From NCBI RefSeq assembly GCF_004959765.1, contig NZ_SJZD01000001.1, forward strand, positions 186,001-250,000: DNA of 64,000 nt. The letters run 5' to 3'. Under the pieces are notes generated by a model, which was not told where the DNA came from, ran no database searches, and saw only the letters and a list, made by a program, of their open reading frames with translations. Position 1 is the stretch's first letter, and each line of letters begins with the position of its first letter. Source of the DNA: Flavobacterium sp. H122 (GTDB lineage Bacteria; Bacteroidota; Bacteroidia; Flavobacteriales; Flavobacteriaceae). Made by a program: the position numbers and the translations under genes. Below, piece by piece: positions 18,933 to 27,131 of the stretch.

Positions 18933-20210
18933 ATGGATGAAAAACTACTTGAAATTTGCAATGCTTTAGACAGCCTATCAAATAAAATTATAAGTTCTTT
19001 TAGAAAAGATAGCGTAGTGTCAGATGGCATAGGAAATTGGCTAGCTCCACATTTAACAAAACAAGATTTAGCTCATATTCCTGGTAATTTAAGTGATAGA
19101 ATAAAAAGTGCAAATATAGAAGCGCTACCTGAAGAACTACTTTTAAGACTTACAAATATCCCTGAAAGAATAGAAAGATTAAACAATCAAGTTATTCCTA
19201 ACTTATTTTCAACTCATTCTAAAGATTGTACGGGGACTTTTTTAACAACAATGACGTGGGTTGAATCAATGTTGACACCAATATTTAGTTGGGAATATTT
19301 AGAAGAAAGAGGAGCCGTTCCTCCAAAGCTAAAAAAAAAGCTAAAAACATTACAAACAGAATTAGAGTCATTGGATATTGATAAACAAGATATTTCAAAA
19401 AGTCTAAAGATGATTCAAGAAGCTACTAGTGCTATAGAAAATTTAACCGAAGATTTAACGGTAATTAAAAACGCTAAAAAAAATATAGAAAAAAACAAAG
19501 ATGAATCTGCTTTATTGTTTGAAAAGATTAATGAACTTCACAAGGTTTCAGATAAAGATTACAAGAGCATCAAAGAAATGAATGATGAAGCAAAAAAAAT
19601 TATTGATCGCTGTGAAGATGCTTATAGAATTACAAATACTCAAGGTTTAGCTTCTGCATTTCAATCACGTGCCACTTCACTTACAACATCAATGTGGCAG
19701 TGGGTTTTTTTACTTTTTTTAGCCTTAGCAATTGGAGGTTCAATTGGTTCAGTTCGATTTGAAACATTAACACAGCTTTTAAAAACAACCAACATAAACA
19801 CTAGTTATGTTATAATGGAGTTTGTATTATCAATTCTAAGTATCGGAGCACCAATCTGGTTCGCTTGGATAGCCACCAAACAAATCGGACAGAGATTTAA
19901 ATTAGCTGAAGATTACGGTTTTAAAGCTTCAGTAGCTAAGGCATACGAAGGCTATAAAAAAGAAGCCCAGCGACTTGATCAACATTTAGAATTAAGGCTA
20001 TTTACTTCTGCTGTAACAAGACTTGAAGAAGCTCCTTTAAGATTGATGGATGATAAAACACACGGTAGTCCTTGGCAAGAGCTTTTTGAATCAGAACAAT
20101 TTAAAAATGCAATTGATAATGTGCCAGGATTTAAAGATAAGCTTTTAGAAATATTAGATAGAAAGATTCCTAATTTTAGCAAAAATGGAAGTTCAACAAC
20201 TGAAGTGTAA
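18933..20210 (+). CDS. Two-helix membrane protein with coiled coil; cargo of the tRNA-Arg element
   Basis: The 425-residue protein has an N-terminal alpha-rich part with no signal peptide, and a charged heptad-like coiled coil at about residues 125-235 (KKKLKTLQTELESLDIDKQ, AKKNIEKNKDES). Two hydrophobic helices follow at about 253-271 (WQWVFLLFLALAIGGSIGS) and 293-312 (FVLSILSIGAPIWFAWIA). The C-terminal domain opens RFKLAEDYGFKASVAKAYEGY and contains THGSPWQELFES. I know this C-terminal block only from uncharacterised proteins of bacterial islands. Being the sole cargo of a tRNA-targeted element makes anti-phage or element-maintenance roles plausible, but nothing in the sequence proves a function. 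Confidence 0.75.
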   Translation: MDEKLLEICNALDSLSNKIISSFRKDSVVSDGIGNWLAPHLTKQDLAHIPGNLSDRIKSANIEALPEELLLRLTNIPERIERLNNQVIPNLFSTHSKDCTGTFLTTMTWVESMLTPIFSWEYLEERGAVPPKLKKKLKTLQTELESLDIDKQDISKSLKMIQEATSAIENLTEDLTVIKNAKKNIEKNKDESALLFEKINELHKVSDKDYKSIKEMNDEAKKIIDRCEDAYRITNTQGLASAFQSRATSLTTSMWQWVFLLFLALAIGGSIGSVRFETLTQLLKTTNINTSYVIMEFVLSILSIGAPIWFAWIATKQIGQRFKLAEDYGFKASVAKAYEGYKKEAQRLDQHLELRLFTSAVTRLEEAPLRLMDDKTHGSPWQELFESEQFKNAIDNVPGFKDKLLEILDRKIPNFSKNGSSTTEV

Positions 20211-20248
20211 AATATCTAAATTGTTTATAAGAAAAATTTAAAAAAAAT

Positions 20249-20276
20249 AACGGCTCAATTGGAGCCGTTTCTTTTA
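20249..20276 (+). terminator. Intrinsic terminator after the element cargo gene
   Basis: AACGGCTC and GAGCCGTT enclose AATTG and are followed by TCTTTT. Confidence 0.82.
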
Positions 20277-20553
20277 AGAATTGTATTTTGTTAGTTTCAT
20301 TGTCACATATTTTTTATCGTGTCAATTTCTAGAGGATTTTACACATATTGAAAAAAAATTTTAGTTAAGTCAAGAAGTTTTTAACAAACCTACCTTTACC
20401 AATCATTAATAAACACCGTTCTTTGAAATTCTGATCTATGGAAAAAATAAAGTGGCAAAATGGTGTCAGAAAAGTGGCGAAAAAGTCAATAAATTAGTTT
20501 TATTATTTTCAAAATATTGATAATCAATAAGTTATATAACAGGTTCGAATCCA

Positions 20554-20597
20554 TAAAAAAATCCGTAAATTATTGAAAATCAATACTTTACGGATTA
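20554..20597 (-). terminator. Terminator of the tRNA Ser-Pro-Arg operon
   Basis: On the minus strand, AATCCGTAAA pairs with TTTACGGATT, with a second inner stem (ATTGA/TCAAT). A run of seven T follows. It lies directly downstream of tRNA-Arg. Confidence 0.78.
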
Positions 20598-20601
20598 TAT
20601 G

Positions 20602-20675
20602 TGATCCAATCAGGATTCGAACCTGAGACCTACTGCTTAGAAGGCAGTTGCTCTATCCAGCTGAGCTATTGGACC
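20602..20675 (-). tRNA. tRNA-Arg (anticodon TCT)
   Basis: The 74-nt cloverleaf has acceptor GGTCCAA/TTGGATC with discriminator A, D-arm GCTC..GAGC, anticodon loop CTTCTAA in stem ACTGC/GCAGT, and T-arm TCAGG-TTCGAAT-CCTGA. No CCA is encoded. It reads AGA codons, which are frequent in this AT-rich genome. Its 3' 16 nt form part of an 18-bp repeat found again at 18622-18639, marking it as an integration site. Confidence 0.95.
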
Positions 20676-20750
20676 TCATTTTAGTAAACTAAAACAATTT
20701 ATTTTCTTGTCGGGGTGGTCTCGTTTTTAAACGAGACGACCTCCGTAAAG

Positions 20751-20825
20751 TCGGGGTGGCAGGATTCGAACCTGCGACCTCCTGGTCCCAAACCAGGCGC
20801 GATGACCGGGCTACGCTACACCCCG
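20751..20825 (-). tRNA. tRNA-Pro (anticodon TGG)
   Basis: The 75-nt cloverleaf has acceptor CGGGGTG/CACCCCG, anticodon loop TTTGGGA in stem CCTGG/CCAGG, and T-arm GCAGG-TTCGAAT-CCTGC. It lies between tRNA-Ser and tRNA-Arg. A hairpin (GTCTCG/CGAGAC around 20720-20738) separates it from tRNA-Arg and may be a processing or attenuating structure. Confidence 0.95.
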
Positions 20826-20837
20826 AGGACAAAAAAG

Positions 20838-20921
20838 CGGAGAGACAGGGACTCGAACCCTGGCGACAGTTACCCGTCGACAGATTAGCAATCTGCTCCG
20901 TTACCACTCCGGCACCTCTCC
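20838..20921 (-). tRNA. tRNA-Ser (anticodon GCT)
   Basis: The 84-nt gene has acceptor GGAGAGG/TCTCTCC with discriminator G, anticodon loop TTGCTAA in stem CAGA/TCTG, a long variable arm as in class II tRNAs, and T-arm CAGGG-TTCGAGT-CCCTG. It is the first gene of the minus-strand tRNA group and reads AGC/AGT codons. Confidence 0.94.
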
Positions 20922-21143
20922 AATTGTTGCAAAGAACTTGACCTTTTTTGCGGTTGCAAATCTAAGGCAAGAAAGTGTTTTTACCAAGTTTTTTCATGCT
21001 TTTTTTACAATATTTTTCACTTATTTTTTAAACTAACTTAAAATCAATACTATAGAAATAAACTTTTTTGATTTTTTTCAAATTAAAAAGACAATATTCA
21101 TGCTTTTTTCCATTATTTACATCCCATTACCTATGAACAATCT

Positions 21144-21151
21144 AACTTTGA
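21144..21151 (+). promoter_or_regulatory. Candidate -7 element upstream of the thiolase gene
   Basis: TAACTTTG matches TAnnTTTG, 68 bp before the start codon. No good -33 TTG is visible. Confidence 0.4.
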
Positions 21152-21219
21152 CAAGTTATATTCTTCAAATTGGTTTTAAATTATTAAATTCGCACAAAAT
21201 AATTTGAAAACAAAGAATA

Positions 21220-22395
21220 ATGAAAAAAGTAGTTATAGTATCGGCTGCACGTACTCCAATAGGAAGTTTCATGGGTGCATTATCAAGTGTTACTGCTCCT
21301 CAATTGGGTGCTGTTGCTATTAAAGGTGCTTTAAGTAAAATAAATTTAGATCCGGCATTAGTAAGTGAAGTATATATGGGCAATGTTGTTCAGGCAGGTG
21401 TAGGTCAGGCACCCGCTAGACAAGCTGCTTTATTTGCTGGTTTGTCTAACGAAGTTGCCTGCACAACCGTAAATAAAGTTTGTGCTTCAGGTATGAAAGC
21501 TGTTATGATGGGTGCTCAGGCAATTATGTGTGGAGATGCAGAAATTGTTGTAGCGGGTGGTATGGAAAATATGTCATTAATTCCTCACTATGTTCATATG
21601 CGTAATGGAGTTAAATTTGGCCCGACTTCTTTATTAGATGGAATGCAAAAAGATGGTCTGACTGACGCATATGACAATAATGCAATGGGAGTATGTGCTG
21701 ACTTATGTGCTGCTGAATATAATATTTCAAGAGAAGAGCAAGATAATTTTGCTATCCAATCCTATCAACGTTCTGCTACTGCTTGGGATGCTGGTAAATT
21801 TGACAACGAAATTGTACCAGTTACCATTCCACAAAGAAAGGGTGATCCAATTGTAGTTTCAAAAGATGAAGAATTCACTAATGTTAAGCTTGATAAAATT
21901 CCTTCTCTAAATCCTGTTTTCACTAAAGAAGGAACTGTGACTGCCGCAAATGCCTCTACAATTAATGATGGTGCAGCAGCTTTAGTTTTAATGAGCGAAG
22001 AAAAAGCAAATGAACTTGGTTTAAAACCATTAGCATACATTAAAGGCTATGCTGATGCTGCTCAGGAACCAAAATGGTTCACTACAGCTCCTGCAAAAGC
22101 ATTACCGAAAGCATTGGATAAAGCTGGACTTTCATTATCAGAAATTGATTTCTTTGAATTCAACGAAGCTTTCTCAGTTGTTGGTTTAGCTAATGCAAAA
22201 ATTTTAGGATTAGATAACAACAAAATTAACGTTAATGGTGGTGCCGTATCGTTAGGACACCCTCTAGGATGTTCTGGAGCGAGAATAATCGTGACATTAA
22301 TCAATGTACTTGAGCAAAATAATGCCAAGTTAGGAGCTGCAGCTATTTGTAATGGTGGTGGCGGTGCATCAGCAATTGTTATTGAAAAAGCATAA
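21220..22395 (+). CDS. Acetyl-CoA C-acetyltransferase (thiolase II)
   Basis: The 391-residue length is typical of AtoB/ThlA thiolases. The acylated cysteine is Cys88 in [12 protein letters not shown]. The thiolase signatures [17 protein letters not shown] and [15 protein letters not shown] at the C-terminus supply the catalytic His and second Cys. The enzyme condenses two acetyl-CoA to acetoacetyl-CoA, or runs in reverse. It could also act on longer 3-ketoacyl-CoAs, so I give no symbol. A long AT-rich inverted repeat follows. Confidence 0.95.
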   Translation: MKKVVIVSAARTPIGSFMGALSSVTAPQLGAVAIKGALSKINLDPALVSEVYMGNVVQAGVGQAPARQAALFAGLSNEVACTTVNKVCASGMKAVMMGAQAIMCGDAEIVVAGGMENMSLIPHYVHMRNGVKFGPTSLLDGMQKDGLTDAYDNNAMGVCADLCAAEYNISREEQDNFAIQSYQRSATAWDAGKFDNEIVPVTIPQRKGDPIVVSKDEEFTNVKLDKIPSLNPVFTKEGTVTAANASTINDGAAALVLMSEEKANELGLKPLAYIKGYADAAQEPKWFTTAPAKALPKALDKAGLSLSEIDFFEFNEAFSVVGLANAKILGLDNNKINVNGGAVSLGHPLGCSGARIIVTLINVLEQNNAKLGAAAICNGGGGASAIVIEKA

Positions 22396-22397
22396 AT

Positions 22398-22471
22398 AAT
22401 TATAAGTTGTGAGTTATGAGTTATAAGTTTCGTTCTTATGACTCATAATTTATAACTCCTAACTCATAATT
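22398..22471. repeat. AT-rich inverted repeat between thiolase and NlpC genes
   Basis: AATTATAAGTTGTGAGTTAT... and ATGACTCATAATTTATAACT... are imperfect reverse complements of about 31 nt, each built from degenerate GAGTTATRA-type units. The palindrome could fold on the mRNA between the two genes but has no U tract. I know the type only as a low-complexity intergenic palindrome. Confidence 0.65.
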
Positions 22472-22478
22472 AAATTAA

Positions 22479-23240
22479 ATGTTTGGTATTTGTAATCTAG
22501 CCAATATTCCTTTACGATTTGAACCCAGCGACCGAAGTGAACTTGTTTCCCAAGTTTTGTTTGGTGAGCATTTTCAAATTTTAGAACAAGACCAAAAATG
22601 GTCAAAAATAAAGTTGGCTTATGATGACTACGAAGGTTGGATTGATAACAAACAATACAAATCCATAACTGAAGAACAATTCTTGCTTTTATCAAAAGAC
22701 AATATTGTTTTGAATGCCGATTTGATTGAATACATCACTTCATCTGAGAATTTACTTATGCCTATACCTTTGGGTGCTTCATTAAGTTTTTTGAATTATC
22801 CTGAAATAAATTCGGAAAACTTTAATTTCGAAGGTTTAAAAGTAAGTGGTGTAAAGCCAAAATCAAATATTATCAATACAGCATACATGTATCTGCATGC
22901 TCCCTATTTGTGGGGTGGCAAAACACCTTTTGGTATTGATTGTTCCGGTTTTACACAAATGGTCTATAAATTAAATGGCTATAAATTGTTAAGAGATGCT
23001 TCTCAGCAAGCTTCACAAGGGGATGCTTTGAGTTTTATTGAAGAAAGTGAACCCGGCGATTTAGCTTTTTTTGACAATGAAGAAGGAAACATTATCCATG
23101 TTGGAATCATCATGGAAAACAACTACATCATTCACGCGAGTGGAAAAGTTAGAATTGACAGATTGGATCATTTAGGAATATATAATTCCGAACAAAACAG
23201 ACATACCCACAAACTAAGAGTAATAAAAAAGATAATTTGA
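22479..23240 (+). CDS. C40 family peptidase (SH3b + NlpC/P60)
   Basis: The 253-residue product starts MFGICNLANIPLRFEPSDRSE, an SH3-like targeting domain (about residues 1-65). A second SH3-like part is followed by the NlpC/P60 domain YLWGGKTPFGIDCSGFTQMVY with catalytic Cys155. The catalytic His is His207 in NIIHVGIIM. The family cleaves gamma-D-Glu-meso-diaminopimelate bonds in muropeptides. No signal peptide is seen, so it probably acts in cytosolic muropeptide recycling. It lies downstream of the thiolase on the same strand. Confidence 0.93.
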   Translation: MFGICNLANIPLRFEPSDRSELVSQVLFGEHFQILEQDQKWSKIKLAYDDYEGWIDNKQYKSITEEQFLLLSKDNIVLNADLIEYITSSENLLMPIPLGASLSFLNYPEINSENFNFEGLKVSGVKPKSNIINTAYMYLHAPYLWGGKTPFGIDCSGFTQMVYKLNGYKLLRDASQQASQGDALSFIEESEPGDLAFFDNEEGNIIHVGIIMENNYIIHASGKVRIDRLDHLGIYNSEQNRHTHKLRVIKKII

Positions 23241-23250
23241 TATAAAATAT

Positions 23251-23271
23251 GAGCCCTGAAATTCAGGGCTC
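23251..23271. terminator. Convergent terminator between NlpC and ppx genes
   Basis: GAGCCCTGAA and TTCAGGGCTC form a perfect 10-bp stem with AT-rich flanks, between genes that face each other. Confidence 0.75.
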
Positions 23272-23283
23272 TTATTTATTTAA

Positions 23284-24174
23284 CTATATTTTTCCGTTAT
23301 ACATGGCTTTTACAATTCCGTCTGAAAGTCCGATTTTCGGAACATAAATTTTATTGGCACCGCTCCATTTCATAGCATTCAAATAAATGCGTAAGGCATG
23401 AATAATTACATCGGCACGGTCAGTATTTAGGGCTAATTCGGCAATACGCTGTTCATAAGTCAACGAATTCAAATATTGATACTGTGTATTCAGATAAATA
23501 TATGAAAGTGGTTTGTCCTGCATTTTCCCGGACAACTTGAATATCTTATTAATATTTCCGCCGGAACCTATCAAAGTAATATCTTCATAAGGTTCAGTCA
23601 CCGATTTAATCCATTTTTCTATTTCCTGCCAAACCACATCATTTACCATATTGTTCAACAAACGAACCGTTCCGTTTTTAAACGATTTGGAAGCCACCAT
23701 TTTTCCTTCACTAAACAAAGAGAATTCGGTGCTTCCTCCACCTACATCCACATATAGATAGGTTTGCTCGGTTTTTATAAATGAATGCAAATCAGAGGCA
23801 GCAATAATAGCCGCTTCTTTTTTACCATCTATAATATCAATTTTTATATCGGCTTTTTTCTTTACAATATCTACAACCTCTTTTGCATTATAGGCTTCAC
23901 GCATTGCTGATGTTGCACAGGCTTTATATTGCTCAACTTTATAAACTCCCATTAAAAGTTTATAAGCTTTCATGGCATCAACCATACGATGGATATTTTC
24001 CTCAGTAATTTCACCTACCGTGAAAGCATCCTGGCCCAATCGGATTGGCACACGAAACAAGGCACTTTTATTAAACTGTGGTTCTTTACCTTCCTGTTCT
24101 ACAATATTCATTATCAGTAAGCGTACGGCATTTGACCCTATATCGATAGCAGCATATTTTTTAATACTAATCAT
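23284..24174 (-). CDS. ppx: Exopolyphosphatase / Ppx-GppA phosphatase
   Basis: The 296-residue product starts at the ATG at 24174 (MISIKKYAAIDIGSNAVRLLI); a TTG two codons earlier is less likely. It has the actin-like phosphate-1 motif AIDIGSNAVRL, YVDVGGGSTEFSLF (phosphate-2) and TLIGSGGNINKIF. The length is that of the two-domain core, without the C-terminal HD domain of E. coli Ppx. It releases phosphate from polyphosphate or hydrolyses pppGpp. It lies 11 bp after ppk1 on the same strand, so a polyphosphate role is favoured. Confidence 0.9.
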   Translation of the reverse strand: MISIKKYAAIDIGSNAVRLLIMNIVEQEGKEPQFNKSALFRVPIRLGQDAFTVGEITEENIHRMVDAMKAYKLLMGVYKVEQYKACATSAMREAYNAKEVVDIVKKKADIKIDIIDGKKEAAIIAASDLHSFIKTEQTYLYVDVGGGSTEFSLFSEGKMVASKSFKNGTVRLLNNMVNDVVWQEIEKWIKSVTEPYEDITLIGSGGNINKIFKLSGKMQDKPLSYIYLNTQYQYLNSLTYEQRIAELALNTDRADVIIHALRIYLNAMKWSGANKIYVPKIGLSDGIVKAMYNGKI

Positions 24175-24185
24175 CAGCAAACATT

Positions 24186-26300
24186 TTAAATCTTTTCGGT
24201 TACAACTTCTATCTTATCTCTATAATATAAATATGTTTCCTGTTGAGCTCTAAAAACAGGATTATTTTCTCTAAGACGATATTTATTGTCTAATTTTTCT
24301 GAATGAAAACGAACTTTTACATTTCCTTTCCAGCCAATATCAAAAGTTTCAATCAGCTCTTTCTTAATGATATCATCATAAATCGGACACGAAACTTCCA
24401 CGCGTGCATCCAGATTACGGGTCATAAAATCGGCTGAAGAGATAAACACCTCAGGATTATCGTCATTACAAAATATATACACACGTGAATGTTCCAAATA
24501 GGCATCAACGATTGAAACCGCTTCAATATTTTCACTCATTCCCTGTACTCCGGGTATTAAGGAACAAATCCCCCTGATAATCAATTGGATTTTCACACCT
24601 GCATTACTGGCTTCGTATAGTTTATCAATCATTTTATTATCCGATAAACTATTCATTTTTAGTTTTATATAAGCAGGTTTTCCTGTAAGAGCATTTGAGA
24701 TTTCTCTATCTATAAATTTTGTAAATTTTGAACGCGTATAATGCGGAGAAACTATTAAATGTTTATAGCGGTGCACACGGTAATTGATTTGAAAGAACTC
24801 AAAAACTTTAACCATATCTTTCAAAATCTGTTGGTGTGCCGTGAACAAAGTTACATCAGTATATACTCTGGCACTGGACTCATTAAAATTACCTGTAGAA
24901 ATAATTCCGTAACGTTTTAATTTACTATGCTCATCGATACGCTCAATATAGCATATTTTACTGTGTACCTTTAATCCCTTTACACCAAAGATGAGTTCAA
25001 TACCTTCTGTTTGCATCATCTCGGCATAGGAAATATTACTGGCCTCGTCAAAACGTGCCTGTAACTCAATTTGTACGGTTACCTTTTTACCGTTTTTTGC
25101 GGCATTGATTAACGAACTTACAATTTGAGAATTTTTGGATAATCTATATAAAGTGATTTTAATTGTGGTTACATAAGGATCCAGAGCGGCTTCACGTAAA
25201 AACTTTATAATGTATGAAAACGACTGATAAGGTGCATTAACCAAATAATCTTTTTTCTCAATACTTTTCAGTATACTTCCCTCATAACTTAATCCGTCAA
25301 CACGAAGCGGGACATTAGCTTTATACAATAAATCAAATCTTCCCAAATTAGGAAAATCCATGTAATCACGACGATTATGGTAACGTCCGCCGGGAATCAG
25401 ACTTTCCTTTGAGGCAATTGCCATTCTTTTTAAAAAAAACTTCAGTGTATCTTTTTCGATGGTCTGATCATAAACAAACCGAACCGGCTCACCTATTCTT
25501 CTGTCTTTAACTCCGGATGAAATCTTTTCAAGAAAACTTTTATTCAAATCAGAATCTAATTCTAATTCGGCATCACGGGTAATTTTAATCATGTGGGCAG
25601 AAATACTTTCGTATTCAAAAATGTTAAAAATATGATGAAGATTATAACGGATAACATCATCAAGCATAATGATATACTGCTTTTCATTACTTGACGGAAG
25701 AACAACAAAGCGGTTGATTGTTTTAGGGATTTCAATCATTGCGTAGCGCACATTTTTTTTGAACTTCATTTTTTCCAGTAATGAAGCGTCTTCTTTAGGC
25801 TTCATAACCATTTTTATGGCTAAATAACCCGAAGTGTCTTTAAGCAACGGAAACTCGTCCAAATCATTCAAGATAATGGTAACGAGCTCAGGACTTACTT
25901 TTTGATTAAAAAATTCACGTAAGAAGTTTTGCTGTTCTTTATTGGTTTCAGTTTCATTGATAATATATATCCCTTCTTTTTCAAGCTCTTTTTCAATGAT
26001 ACTTAAAATACGTAAACTTTCAGATTGCTGGTCAATAACCGTTTCTGTTATGTCTTTTAATAGTTGCTGTGAGGAAATACCTCCCAGAATATCTTCACCA
26101 CTTAATCCGTTCATGTTCAAACGACGGATGGCAGCATATCTGACACGGAAAAATTCATCTAAATTATTTGAAAAAATTCCAAGAAAACGAAGACGGTCCA
26201 GCAAAGGAACTTTTTCATCTGCTGCTTCCTGTAAAACTCTGAAATTAAAGGCTAACCAACTTTTCTCTCGGTCTATATAGCGGTTTTTTGTCAACGGCAT
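24186..26300 (-). CDS. ppk1: Polyphosphate kinase 1
   Basis: The 704-residue length is normal for PPK1. The N-terminal domain begins YIDREKSWLAFNFRVLQEA. The autophosphorylated histidine is His446 in VHSKICYIE. The second conserved region includes STGNFNESSARVYTDVTLF and, near the C-terminus, ADFMTRNLDARVEVSCP. It polymerises the gamma-phosphate of ATP into polyphosphate, reversibly, usually at the inner membrane face. It is the middle gene of sixA-like - ppk1 - ppx, with gaps of 1 and 11 bp. Confidence 0.97.
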   Translation of the reverse strand: MPLTKNRYIDREKSWLAFNFRVLQEAADEKVPLLDRLRFLGIFSNNLDEFFRVRYAAIRRLNMNGLSGEDILGGISSQQLLKDITETVIDQQSESLRILSIIEKELEKEGIYIINETETNKEQQNFLREFFNQKVSPELVTIILNDLDEFPLLKDTSGYLAIKMVMKPKEDASLLEKMKFKKNVRYAMIEIPKTINRFVVLPSSNEKQYIIMLDDVIRYNLHHIFNIFEYESISAHMIKITRDAELELDSDLNKSFLEKISSGVKDRRIGEPVRFVYDQTIEKDTLKFFLKRMAIASKESLIPGGRYHNRRDYMDFPNLGRFDLLYKANVPLRVDGLSYEGSILKSIEKKDYLVNAPYQSFSYIIKFLREAALDPYVTTIKITLYRLSKNSQIVSSLINAAKNGKKVTVQIELQARFDEASNISYAEMMQTEGIELIFGVKGLKVHSKICYIERIDEHSKLKRYGIISTGNFNESSARVYTDVTLFTAHQQILKDMVKVFEFFQINYRVHRYKHLIVSPHYTRSKFTKFIDREISNALTGKPAYIKLKMNSLSDNKMIDKLYEASNAGVKIQLIIRGICSLIPGVQGMSENIEAVSIVDAYLEHSRVYIFCNDDNPEVFISSADFMTRNLDARVEVSCPIYDDIIKKELIETFDIGWKGNVKVRFHSEKLDNKYRLRENNPVFRAQQETYLYYRDKIEVVTEKI

Positions 26301-26301
26301 A

Positions 26302-26787
26302 TTAATCTAACTCTTTTGGAAATATTTTTTTTATAATCTTTCCTTTGTTAATGTTTTCCCAATTATCAGTTTCAAATTGTAAGAACACAAGTCCGGCTGT
26401 TGGCACATTAAAAATGTATTCATCCCCAAATTTATTGACAAAATTTGTAATAGCCTCATTATGTCCAAAAAGAATTAGTTTATTAACAAAATTATCACAT
26501 TTCTTAATCTCATTTTCCAGTTGACTCTCATTAAAAGTATATAAATTATCTATAAAGTTTATGGAATCCGGCTTTAAATGAGCATTTTCAACAAAAAGCA
26601 ATACTGTTTCCTTTGCTCTTTTTGCTGTACTGCTCCAAATCGTAAAATCCTCATTTACAAAATTTTGTGCTGTTTTACCTACTTTTTTTATAGCTTTTAT
26701 ACCTGTTTCTGTTAATGGCCTTTGCTTATCTTCCAATGAAAATTCCCAACTGGATTTTGCGTGTCTAACTAAAATTAGTGATTTCAT
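26302..26787 (-). CDS. SixA-like histidine phosphatase
   Basis: The 161-residue single-domain phosphatase starts MKSLILVRHAKSSWEF, with the RHG catalytic motif (His9). The second His is in LILFGHNEAITNF. It belongs to the histidine-phosphatase superfamily, SixA branch. E. coli SixA dephosphorylates phosphohistidine on signalling or PTS proteins. Here it is the promoter-proximal gene of the polyphosphate operon, ending 1 bp before ppk1. PPK1 works through a phospho-His, which makes the pairing suggestive but unproven. Confidence 0.9.
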   Translation of the reverse strand: MKSLILVRHAKSSWEFSLEDKQRPLTETGIKAIKKVGKTAQNFVNEDFTIWSSTAKRAKETVLLFVENAHLKPDSINFIDNLYTFNESQLENEIKKCDNFVNKLILFGHNEAITNFVNKFGDEYIFNVPTAGLVFLQFETDNWENINKGKIIKKIFPKELD

Positions 26788-27131
26788 GATTCCTTAAATT
26801 TGATTAATTAAGACCTGATTATTTGGTTACCAAATGTTAACGTTTACAAAAAAATTGTTAATTCACAGATGATAAATGCAACTTTATCGAAAATATTGCT
26901 AAAAAAAATTACGTTAAATTTTTATATAATACATTTACAATGTTAAAAGTAAGAAAAGCTTTTAATAAATTTTCCAACATATAAAGTAAATTCAAAATAC
27001 CACACCAGAATTTACGACTCGTTTTAACCCAAAAATCAATCAGTTTATTGGTTAGCAAACAATTATTGTTATAACTATCTCAGTTATAACCGAGTCATTA
27101 TCGCTATTTTTTAATCAAAAATGCTAAGCTT
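26788..27131 (+). other. 344-bp divergent control region
   Basis: It separates the polyphosphate operon (minus) from the adhesin operon (plus). It is AT-rich and contains two copies of the self-complementary octamer GTTATAAC (27068-27075 and 27083-27090) close to the adhesin start. No gene is visible. Confidence 0.6.
27068..27090 (+). promoter_or_regulatory. Candidate operator: paired GTTATAAC palindromes
   Basis: Two identical 8-bp palindromes lie 15 bp start to start, 42-64 bp ahead of the adhesin start codon. The spacing would allow two dimers or one tetramer to bind. No regulator is known. Confidence 0.35.

Larger units (their letters stand above)
20211..20601 (+). other. 391-bp right end of the tRNA-Arg element
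   Basis: It holds the terminator of the membrane-protein gene, two AAGTGGC motifs (about 20450 and 20472), an inverted 13-bp tRNA T-arm fragment (CAGGTTCGAATCC, 20540-20552), and the terminator hairpin of the minus-strand tRNA operon. No open frame of note is present. Confidence 0.6.
18622..20617 (+). mobile_element. Small integrase-less element between 18-bp tRNA-Arg repeats
   Basis: The sequence TGTGATCCAATCAGGATT occurs at 18622-18639 and again at 20600-20617, where it forms the 3' end of tRNA-Arg(TCT) plus flank. The repeats are 1,978 bp apart. Between them lies one gene (18933-20210). AAGTGGC motifs occur near both ends (about 18676, 20450 and 20472) and could be arm-type recombinase sites; AGTTATAT also occurs near both ends. 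Each tRNA 3' copy is followed on the minus strand by its own hairpin. No integrase is present. This architecture matches a tRNA-targeting element or a deleted remnant. Confidence 0.6.

Noticed and set aside
20701..20761. Second att-like repeat: GTCGGGGTGG before and at the tRNA-Pro 3' end
   Set aside because: Only 10 bp shared, with a hairpin rather than cargo between the copies. Too short to support an insertion.
20689..20941. Open frames on both strands across the tRNA cluster
   Set aside because: They run through tRNA-Pro and tRNA-Ser. tRNA cloverleaf structure explains the sequence.
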